A stretch of DNA of 7,105 bases from Thermoplasmata archaeon. Its GTDB lineage: Archaea; Thermoplasmatota; Thermoplasmata; Thermoplasmatales; Thermoplasmataceae. The stretch lies in contig JAJZOT010000079.1 in assembly GCA_021847855.1 (NCBI GenBank), positions 1-7,105 of the forward strand, in the 5' to 3' direction. The notes under the pieces were generated by a model. That model did not search any database, was not told where the DNA came from, and saw only the letters and a list, made by a program, of their open reading frames with translations. Position numbers and translations under genes: made by a program. Below, piece by piece: positions 1 to 5,670 of this stretch (the stretch's first letter is position 1; every line of letters begins with the position of its first letter).

Positions 1-290
1 CAATGCTAAGAGGAAGGATCGGAGATTCGCCCATATTTGGATCTGGAATTTATGTTGGGGAAAGGGGTGCTGTCGTGGCTACAGGCATAGGTGAGGATAT
101 AAGCCGAAGACTGCTATGCTTCAGGATACATGAAAAGATTGGAACAAAGCCTCTTCATGAGATAATGGAAGAGGAAGTGGGCTTTTTTAAAGGCGTGATT
201 GCGGGAGTCATCGCTGTAAGTGCCGACGAGCATGGTTATTTTGCAAACAAAGGGATGGGCATTGGTTTGAAAATTGAGAACACGGATTGA
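1..290 (+). CDS. Isoaspartyl peptidase/L-asparaginase, 3' end only (Ntn-hydrolase, plant-type asparaginase family)
   Basis: The last 95 codons of a gene that begins before the window. Enzymes of this family hydrolyse L-asparagine and/or isoaspartyl dipeptides in the cytoplasm. They self-cleave to expose an N-terminal threonine on the beta subunit. What is seen is the beta-subunit segment: the motif LRGRIGDSP at the very start, then VVATGIGED about 20 residues on. In characterised relatives the Arg and Asp of GR-x-GDSP and the Thr-Gly of the second motif hold the substrate, and all are present here. The catalytic Thr lies upstream, out of view. The first Met in this frame falls inside the conserved motif, so it is not the start. 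The stop is TGA at 288-290. The family call is firm; whether asparagine or isoaspartyl peptide is the main substrate cannot be read from this part. Confidence 0.88.
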   Translation, partial: MLRGRIGDSPIFGSGIYVGERGAVVATGIGEDISRRLLCFRIHEKIGTKPLHEIMEEEVGFFKGVIAGVIAVSADEHGYFANKGMGIGLKIENTD

Positions 291-310
291 ATTAACCCTA
301 TTTCACAAAA

Positions 311-325
311 ATTGATTCAATCAAT
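311..325. repeat. Short perfect palindrome
   Basis: ATTGATT-C-AATCAAT is a perfect inverted repeat with 7-bp arms and a single central base, about 20 bp after the asparaginase stop. In AT-rich intergenic DNA this could be chance. It could also help end transcripts or bind a protein. No second copy was noticed in the window. Confidence 0.3.
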
Positions 326-352
326 GCAGTAACTGTTCAGTACGTGCAAATA

Positions 353-398
353 TATTCCTATTTTGTGTTCTAAATTCTTTCTTAATTGTCGATTAAGA
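353..398 (+). terminator. Possible terminator region between convergent asparaginase and stress-protein genes
   Basis: The plus strand is rich in short T runs from about 353 to 383 (for example CTATTTTGTG and TTCTTTCTT). Archaeal transcription commonly ends at such tracts. The T-rich part runs into a perfect hairpin, TCTTAAT (380-386) paired with ATTAAGA (392-398) across a 5-base loop. A second small hairpin, TCATG-TAA-CATGA (428-440), lies just past the 3' end of the stress-protein gene. Placement between convergent genes fits termination, but no single element is strong. Confidence 0.35.
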
Positions 399-454
399 TG
401 AGAATTAACATTTGGAAATAACTCTGATCATGTAACATGAAAGAATTTTATTGA

Positions 455-904
455 TTATTCTTTTGCGGGTGGCGCAACCATTACAGCTATCTTGCTTCGC
501 TTTATTACTTCTGAACTAACTGAACCGAGTATCAATCTTTCAACTCTTCCAAGTCTGCGCATACCCATTACTATAATGTCTGCTTTGAATTTTTCTGCAG
601 TCTTGAGTATGGTACCCGCTGTGTCAAGTGAAGGCATATCAACAATTTCTACCTCGGCTGTTACTCCACGTTTCTTTGCGATCTGAACCGCCATGTCTAT
701 GATGTTCTCTGCGGTAGCCTCATCCTTCTGCACCATTTCATTATAAAAGTCGCCACTGTATTCCCCAAAATATGGAGAAATAACCTTGCTTTCGGTTGTG
801 GAATACATTATGAGGTACCCGTCAACAGAATTTTTTAGATCAAGAGCATAATTCAAAGCATTAACTGAAGAATTCGTACCATCAAATGCAACCATTATTT
901 TCAT
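455..904 (-). CDS. Universal stress protein, UspA family
   Basis: A 149-residue single-domain protein, the normal size for a lone Usp domain. Such cytoplasmic proteins usually dimerise, and many bind ATP; the physiological role of this one is unknown. The N-terminal strand MKIMVAFDGTNSS carries the conserved Asp (residue 8) that contacts adenine in ATP-binding members. The C-terminal strand IIVMGMRR...LILGSVSSEV holds the phosphate-binding loop, with G114, G127 and S128 in place. The usual pattern is G-2x-G-9x-G-S/T, and its second Gly is Arg117 here, so ATP binding may be altered. The residue range about 36-60 is the variable loop after strand 2. The gene stands alone, convergent with the asparaginase, with a TATA-like box about 25 bp before the ATG. 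That fits a leaderless message and supports this start. Family identity is firm. Confidence 0.93.
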   Translation of the reverse strand: MKIMVAFDGTNSSVNALNYALDLKNSVDGYLIMYSTTESKVISPYFGEYSGDFYNEMVQKDEATAENIIDMAVQIAKKRGVTAEVEIVDMPSLDTAGTILKTAEKFKADIIVMGMRRLGRVERLILGSVSSEVIKRSKIAVMVAPPAKE

Positions 905-924
905 GATTATACATGGGCAATATG

Positions 925-933
925 AATTTAAAT
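925..933 (-). promoter_or_regulatory. TATA box for the universal stress protein gene
   Basis: Read on the minus strand this is ATTTAAATT, centred about 25 bp before the A of the ATG at 904. That spacing is expected for an archaeal promoter whose transcript starts at or next to the start codon. No Shine-Dalgarno sequence precedes the ATG, in keeping with a leaderless mRNA. Confidence 0.55.
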
Positions 934-960
934 CATACAGCTTCTATTTAACATCATGCC

Positions 961-967
961 TTTATAT
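961..967 (+). promoter_or_regulatory. TATA-like box pointing into the 905-1323 intergenic region
   Basis: CCTTTATATCC closely resembles the egsA promoter box (CCTTTATATG) further along the window. It would start a plus-strand transcript near 988-992, about 10 bases before the ATG at 1001 of a possible decayed gene. With the minus-strand box at 925-933 it makes a divergent promoter pair. Nothing clearly intact lies directly downstream, so this may be the leftover promoter of a lost gene. Confidence 0.35.
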
Positions 968-1000
968 CCTTGTTAATCATTATTTCTTTTTTCATAACTA

Positions 1001-1324
1001 ATGTCTTCTGGAGATGAAATTCTTGAGTGCACCTATAGATGCCATCCATATACCCTAAACACAGAGCTCAATTAGGTGTCGATTGGATTATTTTTCGGTA
1101 AAGACCACAAGATCTTTACATTTCTATGTGCTATTAGATACTGAAAAAGACAGAGGAAATAAAGCAGAATTAGTGTGAAACCCATACTGCTACAGTCGTC
1201 GAAAACATACCTTACCGATACTGGAGACAGGGCAATAATGCAAGAAATACCAGAGAAGGCTGTGAAACTTCCAGAAATCCAAGGACTGAAACCAGAACTG
1301 TTCCCTGAAAGAGATCTGAGTTAA
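1001..1324 (+). pseudogene. Possible decayed small protein gene (unrecognised)
   Basis: This stretch has no intact gene but reads as three protein-like pieces. From the ATG at 1001, frame A gives 24 codons, including CTYRCHPYTLNTE, before a TAG at 1073. A second frame is open from roughly 1055 to a TGA at 1176-1178, including RSLHFYVLLDTEKDRG. The first frame is open again from about 1162 to a TAA at 1322-1324, rich in Lys, Glu and Pro and including PEIQGLKPELFPERD. Two opposite frameshifts would join them into a protein of about 107 residues, with a TATA-like box at 961-967 upstream. The R-x-HP piece faintly recalls the N-terminus of DUF371 proteins (R-G-H-P-N), but that is a guess. The alternative is non-coding DNA that is open by chance. 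No other feature was found in 905-1323 apart from the two TATA-like boxes. Confidence 0.25.
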
Positions 1325-1351
1325 TGATGAATGTTAACTACACTTACAAAC

Positions 1352-1359
1352 CTATTAAT
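1352..1359 (+). promoter_or_regulatory. Weak TATA-like element before the radical SAM gene
   Basis: CTATTAAT is centred about 25 bp before the ATG at 1381, the spacing seen for other genes here. A stronger AT-rich TATA-like stretch (1366-1380) abuts that ATG. It is too close to drive a transcript that includes the start codon, so the choice between the two is uncertain. Confidence 0.3.
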
Positions 1360-1380
1360 CATCTGGTTATATTATATAAT

Positions 1381-3057
1381 ATGCATTCAAATATCTGTTT
1401 TGTACATCCTCCCAGCATCTATGATTTTAGAACCAGAGATCTTAAGGCTGGACCCATAAGTGACGTTGTTCCTTCAACACCGGTTTTTGAAATGTACCCC
1501 ATGGGTTTTATCAGCATGCTTTCCAACCTCACAAAAAATGGATACGATGGAAGAATTGCAAATGTTGCGTCACGGATGGTTTTATCAAAAAAGTTTGATC
1601 CTGTTAAGTATCTTGTGAATATGGACACAGACATCTACGCCATTGACCTCCACTGGCTGCCACATGTGCATGGTGCATTCAGCATTGCCGGAATAATAAA
1701 ACGGGAAAAACCGGAGGCAAAGATAGTTCTTGGAGGATTTTCCGCATCTTATTTCTCGGACGAGATAATGCTCAAGCATAATGAGATTGACTTTATCCTT
1801 AAAGGCGATTTTCAGGAATATGGAGTTACAAAACTCGCTGAGTGCATTGAGGATGGGAGGAGCCTCGTGACAGTACCATCATTGAATTACAGGGTTGGCA
1901 CGAAAATAATTTCAAACCCACAATCGAATGAGAACAACATTCACAATATTTTTCTGGACTATAAGATCCTTATGAAAAACGCCATAAAGTACCACGATGT
2001 TGCCGGGCATCTCCCTTATGCTGACTGGATTAACAATCCGGAAGCCGTAACCATAATAGAGCATGGCTGCCAGTTCAACTGTGCCTTTTGTGGTGGTTCT
2101 AATTTTACATATAAAAATAATTTTTTTAAAACATCTCCCGTATACAGGGATCCGGTGCGCATTGCCGAGGAGATTGAAATGGCCCAGCAGGTGCTTGGGT
2201 CACCTGTCTTCGTTGCTGGCGACATCAACCAGGCAGGAGAAAAATACTATTCAGCCTTTTTTAAGGAAATTAAGGAGAGAGATGTCGATATACCTTTGCT
2301 CACGGAATATTTTGTTCCACCGCCTCATGATTACTTTACTAAGTTGAGCCATACCTTCAGCGATTTCACAGCAGAAATTTCCCCGGAGAGTTCATCCGAA
2401 AAGATAAGGAAATTTAATGGAAGATCCTATTCCAATAAAGAACTAGAAGATAGCATAGACTATGCCAGCATGGAGGGATGCAGAAAGTTTGATGTTTATT
2501 TTACATTGGGGATAAGCCATCAGGATGAGAGTGCATTACGGGAAGATATCGAGTACGCAAGACAGATGATGATAAGGCACTCCGGAAAAGAGATGAATGT
2601 TTATTCATTCATATCACCCCTTACTCCGTTCATAGATCCGGGATCACTCATTTACGAGAAACCGGAAATGTACGGATTTCATATCACTGCAAGATCCATT
2701 GATGAGTACTTTGATCTTCTGGACAGGGGTAAATCCTGGGTAGATTTCCTGAACTATTACAATGACTGGATGGATGCTGGAACCATTGAGAGGCTCACCT
2801 ACGAATCAGAGATTGAAATGATGAAAACCAGGATGGAGGTTGGTATAACGGATAAAAAAAGGGGAGAAAAGATCATTGAGAACATCAGGCATTACCTTAA
2901 CAATGATCCTTATGAAAAGAGTGAAAAACCAAACAGCCATCTTTCATATCTCAATAAGGATATAGAATGGTCCAGAAAGCATAAGCTTACTTTTGATTCC
3001 TTTCTTATATACTGGTACAAAAACCTTAAAAGTATTGAAAAAGAGCTTGAAAAATGA
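1381..3057 (+). CDS. B12-binding-domain radical SAM protein, Ta0216-like family
   Basis: A 558-residue protein from this start, of unknown reaction. Residues about 1-170 form a Rossmann-like domain of the cobalamin-binding type. It opens with CFVHPPSIYDFR, continues with GPISDVVPSTPVFEMYP and DLHWLPH, and includes LGGFSAS near residue 117 and the KGD element near 141. The classical DxHxxG cobalamin-ligand motif is absent, as in many B12 radical SAM enzymes. The radical SAM domain starts with EHGCQFNCAFCGG, whose C230, C234 and C237 (C-x3-C-x2-C) bind the 4Fe-4S cluster that cleaves S-adenosylmethionine. A later ISPESSSEKIRKF segment (from about residue 332) fits the barrel. The remaining ~120 residues match no domain I know. 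An in-frame ATG at 1324 would add 19 residues. I prefer 1381 because the conserved HPPS strand begins just after it. There is no operon partner. The family call comes from remembered similarity; the substrate is unknown. Confidence 0.85.
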   Translation: MHSNICFVHPPSIYDFRTRDLKAGPISDVVPSTPVFEMYPMGFISMLSNLTKNGYDGRIANVASRMVLSKKFDPVKYLVNMDTDIYAIDLHWLPHVHGAFSIAGIIKREKPEAKIVLGGFSASYFSDEIMLKHNEIDFILKGDFQEYGVTKLAECIEDGRSLVTVPSLNYRVGTKIISNPQSNENNIHNIFLDYKILMKNAIKYHDVAGHLPYADWINNPEAVTIIEHGCQFNCAFCGGSNFTYKNNFFKTSPVYRDPVRIAEEIEMAQQVLGSPVFVAGDINQAGEKYYSAFFKEIKERDVDIPLLTEYFVPPPHDYFTKLSHTFSDFTAEISPESSSEKIRKFNGRSYSNKELEDSIDYASMEGCRKFDVYFTLGISHQDESALREDIEYARQMMIRHSGKEMNVYSFISPLTPFIDPGSLIYEKPEMYGFHITARSIDEYFDLLDRGKSWVDFLNYYNDWMDAGTIERLTYESEIEMMKTRMEVGITDKKRGEKIIENIRHYLNNDPYEKSEKPNSHLSYLNKDIEWSRKHKLTFDSFLIYWYKNLKSIEKELEK

Positions 3058-3098
3058 AAAAATTGATGATTAAAAATAATCGGGAAGTTAAAGCCCGA
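3048..3098 (-). terminator. Terminator region for the minus-strand membrane protein gene
   Basis: On the minus strand, the bases after the membrane protein stop run into several T tracts (a run of 5 at about 3072-3076, 6 at about 3058-3063, 5 at about 3050-3054), typical of archaeal termination. A weak hairpin, TCGGG (3080-3084) paired with CCCGA (3094-3098), spans the stop codon. The tracts overlap the last codons of the convergent radical SAM gene, which has no matching T run on its own strand before it meets the neighbour. Confidence 0.5.
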
Positions 3099-3693
3099 AT
3101 ATGAACGCTGGAAAGTATTTTGCAAAGTCCACGAGGTGTCCCGGAAGTGCCAGGTACCCTATGAACAGTGCAAGCAAACTTCCCAGTACAAGCAGTACGA
3201 ATTCCAGGTAGTACATGAATTTCCCTGGACCAGCTGGTTTCATGGTGACCACTGGTGCCAATATTGCTGCTACTCCATCTATTATAAACAACCCCATTGC
3301 AGTTATGAGATTATTCCCTGATTCCAGATGGTATGTCAGGATACTTCCCGCTCCCGTGAGAACGTATATACCCAGGATGACAAACAGTATACTAAGTGAA
3401 GAGACCTTCATGTTCTTGTAAACCATTACCGAGGCGGCTACCAGCAGAAGACCGAAGAAGAGCAACGGATCTCCGAAAAGCATGTTGTAGCCAGATGGAA
3501 GAGGCCAGGTGAATGACATCTCATACCCACTTATAAGGTCAAACATACCGATTACGAATGCAGGTACTACAAGCTGTTCCTTCATTGCTTCAAACTTGCC
3601 CATGGCCGAGAATAAAAAGAACAGGGAACCAAGAAATGTTCCTGAACCTAAGCCAATAAGCATAATAGCCAGAGAATCTATAAACAAAGCCAT
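3088..3693 (-). CDS. DUF981-like multi-pass membrane protein, function unknown
   Basis: A 201-residue, strongly hydrophobic protein with about six predicted membrane helices, at roughly residues 5-30, 41-57, 73-92, 98-118, 128-150 and 160-182. A loop after helix 2 carries FTWPLPSGYN followed by FGDP. This Trp/Pro/Tyr/Asn-rich stretch recalls DUF981, a family of small archaeal membrane proteins with no known activity. Charged residues are few (for example K33, E35, K38, E39 after helix 1, D52 and E58 near helix 2, and D139 near helix 5). No cofactor or transport motif was seen. There is no cleavable signal peptide; the first helix probably acts as the anchor. The ATG at 3693 has a TATA-like box about 20-25 bp upstream and no ribosome binding site, so a leaderless message is likely. 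The gene is monocistronic and convergent with the radical SAM gene. The membrane call is firm, the family name less so. Confidence 0.85.
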   Translation of the reverse strand: MALFIDSLAIMLIGLGSGTFLGSLFFLFSAMGKFEAMKEQLVVPAFVIGMFDLISGYEMSFTWPLPSGYNMLFGDPLLFFGLLLVAASVMVYKNMKVSSLSILFVILGIYVLTGAGSILTYHLESGNNLITAMGLFIIDGVAAILAPVVTMKPAGPGKFMYYLEFVLLVLGSLLALFIGYLALPGHLVDFAKYFPAFIFGL

Positions 3694-3707
3694 TTAACTC
3701 ACATCAA

Positions 3708-3720
3708 TTATATATTATTA
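3708..3720 (-). promoter_or_regulatory. TATA box for the DUF981-like gene
   Basis: On the minus strand this reads TAATAATATATAA, ending 15 bp before the ATG at 3693 and centred about 20-25 bp from it. The position suits a transcript starting at or very near the start codon. Confidence 0.5.
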
Positions 3721-4099
3721 ACAACTATAATAATAGAACACCTCACATATAAGGTATTAACATGAAAAAGATAAACCGGACATGAAAGTCCTGAAAGGGT
3801 TAATTTCCAGCGGCATCCAATATAAGGTGTTTACAGCATAAGATGCAAGTTTTCCATTCCATTGGACTATTCCATAATAAACCACCATCTTATTTTTTTT
3901 ATTTCCATTACCCAATAGTGAAAAACTCTTTCATAATTCTAATTATCCATGAAGTTATACCTGTGTTTTTTTAAATATGATAAAAGAGAAGTGGTTTTCA
4001 AGCATGCAGATGGACGTAAGTGCCAAAGATGTTCCTTTCATCCCATTTTCCGAGTTATGTATCATAAAATTGAAAATCATTTCAACTTCAGTGTGAACC
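3721..4099. other. Intergenic region between the DUF981-like gene and egsA
   Basis: No clear protein gene lies here. On the plus strand there is a TATA-like ACATATAAG (3745-3753), a 19-codon reading frame from ATG 3782 to TAA 3841, a nested hairpin near 3774-3801 (AACC-GGAC paired with GTCC and, after a 6-base bulge, GGTT), and a run of eight Ts at 3893-3900. Together these could be a small transcription unit. A 63-codon open frame from 3949 to 4140 contains CQRC and MCHAH, but it runs through the egsA promoter and start codon and has no promoter of its own, so it is not called as a gene. Confidence 0.4.
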
Positions 4100-4106
4100 T
4101 TTATAT
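4100..4106 (+). promoter_or_regulatory. egsA TATA box
   Basis: CCTTTATATG contains the core TTTATAT, centred 27 bp before the A of the ATG at 4130. This spacing places the transcript start at or beside that ATG. It would leave the earlier in-frame ATGs at 4112 and 4118 outside the mRNA, so the box decides the start of egsA. Confidence 0.65.
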
Positions 4107-4129
4107 GTGTCATGCACATGGAATCGGGA

Positions 4130-5188
4130 ATGGAGTTTGAAAAATTCAAGACCATGCATTTCCCTAGGGATGTGTTTGTGGGACATGGAGTTCTTGAAAA
4201 CGTTGCACTGGTTGTCAACCAGAATCTTAAGTCTGGACCAGCTTTGATATTAACAGGGAATACCACCTATGAACTCGCTGGAAAGGAGGTGGAAGAAATC
4301 CTTCAGAATAATAACATTGAGGTTGTCTCCATAAAACTGGGTAAGGCTGATAAGGAAAACCTTGCCAGATCTCTTTCCATTGCAAATGAAATATCAGCTG
4401 GTATAATCATTGGTGTGGGAGGCGGCACCAAAATTGATCTTGCAAAAAAAACAGCCTTCGATCTTAAAGTTCCTTTTGTTAGTGTACCAACATCACCAAG
4501 TCACGATGGGATAGCTTCTCCAAGAGCTTCCATACGATCCAACAAACTTACGGTATCGGAGGAAGGTTCAATGCCTGTTGCAATAATAGCTGATACTGCT
4601 GTTCTTGTAAAGGCACCTTTCAGGTATCTTGCGGCTGGGGCGGCTGATGTCATATCGAACCTTACCGCAATACTTGACTGGAAACTTTCAGCCAGGCTGC
4701 ACGGTGAGGATTTCAGTTCAAGCGCTGCTGCAATTTCTGAATATGCTGCCAGAGAGCTTGTTGAAAAGGCCCAGCTCATTATGCCGGGTGTTGAAGAATC
4801 GGTCTGGCTAGTAACCAAACAGATACTTGCATCCGGAACTGCAATGGCAATAGCCTCCACATCAAGACCTGCAAGTGGAAGTGAGCATCTGATAGCCCAT
4901 GCACTTGAAAAATACAACCCTGGAAATTCCATACACGGGGAGCAATGCGCAATAGGGTCAATTGTATCCATGTTTTTGCATGGTGGAGACTGGAGGTCCC
5001 TGGTGAACACCTACCAGAAATTTGGACTTTCAGTTAAAGCTAAAGATTACAATATTGATGATATGACCATGATCAGGGCAGTAAGCACAGCACACGCCAT
5101 AAGACCTGAACGCTACACAATTCTTGGGGAACGCGATCTCAGCCTTGAAGCTGCTGAGAAGGTACTTGAAACAACTGGAATAATTTAA
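4130..5188 (+). CDS. egsA: sn-Glycerol-1-phosphate dehydrogenase, NAD(P)-dependent
   Basis: Reduces dihydroxyacetone phosphate to sn-glycerol 1-phosphate, the backbone of archaeal ether lipids, in the cytoplasm with NAD(P)H. The 352 residues from this start match the family's usual length. The family is related to iron- and zinc-dependent glycerol dehydrogenases. Seen in order: PRDVFVGHGVL near the N-terminus, the nucleotide-binding GVGGGTKIDLAKK (GGG about 97-99, D103), the family hallmark VPTSPSHDGIASP (D126), AAGAADVISN (D173), SEHLIAHALE (H253) and SIHGEQCAIGS (H269). By family comparison D173, H253 and H269 should be the metal ligands. All key residues are present. ATGs at 4112 and 4118 would add 6 or 4 residues, but the TATA box position and the usual MEFEKF-like N-terminus favour 4130. 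It probably heads a transcript with the UPF0179 gene, 15 bp downstream. Confidence 0.96.
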   Translation: MEFEKFKTMHFPRDVFVGHGVLENVALVVNQNLKSGPALILTGNTTYELAGKEVEEILQNNNIEVVSIKLGKADKENLARSLSIANEISAGIIIGVGGGTKIDLAKKTAFDLKVPFVSVPTSPSHDGIASPRASIRSNKLTVSEEGSMPVAIIADTAVLVKAPFRYLAAGAADVISNLTAILDWKLSARLHGEDFSSSAAAISEYAARELVEKAQLIMPGVEESVWLVTKQILASGTAMAIASTSRPASGSEHLIAHALEKYNPGNSIHGEQCAIGSIVSMFLHGGDWRSLVNTYQKFGLSVKAKDYNIDDMTMIRAVSTAHAIRPERYTILGERDLSLEAAEKVLETTGII

Positions 5189-5203
5189 AAACGAGTGGTT
5201 AAA

Positions 5204-5641
5204 ATGGCAAAAATTTCGTTAATTGGCGTAGACCTGGCTAAAGAAGGCATGGAATTTACTTTTGTTACCCCCCTGGTTGGATGTGCTGAATGCAGAATAA
5301 AAAACGTCTGCTTCAACCTGGATCCGGGAAGAACCTATCGGGTTACGGCGGTGAGGGAAAAGCGTAATCCATGTTTTGTCTTCAACCGGGATCAGGTGGC
5401 AACAGTGGAGGTTGAAGAAGTACAGGAATACCTCAACATGCAATACGGCAGAAAACTTCAGGAGGGATCAACCGTCACAACAAAATCCATGGAATGCGAT
5501 CATTACACGTGCCCCAATATTGAAAGATGCAACATGACCTTCATGAGGGAAGGTTCCAAGGCAACTATAACAAAAATAGAGGAGAAGCTAGACTGTCCCA
5601 AAGGATACAATATGAGAAAAGTTGCAGTTAAGATGCGCTGA
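5204..5641 (+). CDS. UPF0179 family cysteine-rich protein, function unknown
   Basis: A 145-residue protein of the UPF0179 family, conserved in archaea and without an established role. Eight cysteines stand out: C27, C30 and C36 in GCAECRIKNVC, C57, then C98, C103 and C109 in CDHYTCPNIERC, and C131 in LDCPKG. Two similarly spaced Cys groups suggest a bound metal, zinc or an iron-sulfur cluster; this is inference. No membrane segment or signal peptide is seen. A GTG at 5195 in the same frame would add three residues. I choose the ATG because the bases at 5193-5199 (GAGTGGT) can act as a weak ribosome binding site for it. Fifteen bases separate the egsA stop from this ATG, so the two genes are probably co-transcribed. 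That hints at a lipid or general housekeeping role but does not prove one. Confidence 0.88.
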   Translation: MAKISLIGVDLAKEGMEFTFVTPLVGCAECRIKNVCFNLDPGRTYRVTAVREKRNPCFVFNRDQVATVEVEEVQEYLNMQYGRKLQEGSTVTTKSMECDHYTCPNIERCNMTFMREGSKATITKIEEKLDCPKGYNMRKVAVKMR

Positions 5642-5654
5642 TTTTTATTATATA
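5642..5654 (+). promoter_or_regulatory. TATA-like box before the Obg-family GTPase gene
   Basis: TTTTTATTATATA begins immediately after the UPF0179 stop codon and is centred about 22-25 bp before the TTG start at 5671. This suggests the GTPase has its own promoter in the 29-bp gap, giving a leaderless transcript besides any read-through from egsA-UPF0179. The first five Ts could also act as a weak terminator for the upstream genes. Confidence 0.45.
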
Positions 5655-5670
5655 CTGTAATCTGGTAATA

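Noticed and set aside
905..1323. Long open stretch on the minus strand of this intergenic region
   Set aside because: The translation is Phe/Ser-rich with no suitable start, as expected opposite Lys/Glu-rich plus-strand frames.
1324..1330. ATGATGA, matching an archaeal C/D-box guide RNA box C
   Set aside because: No CTGA box D or second box pair at suitable spacing follows, so the match is to a 7-base motif only.
3949..4140. 63-codon plus-strand frame with CQRC and MCHAH, possible small zinc protein
   Set aside because: No TATA box lies at the right distance from its ATG, no ribosome site is seen, and the frame runs through the egsA promoter and start codon. The Cys/His pattern does not form a recognisable zinc motif.
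4501..5010. 169-codon open frame on the minus strand inside egsA
   Set aside because: It is fully antisense to a confidently identified gene, has no promoter-like box or family features, and its Ser/Ala-rich content is typical of a shadow frame.
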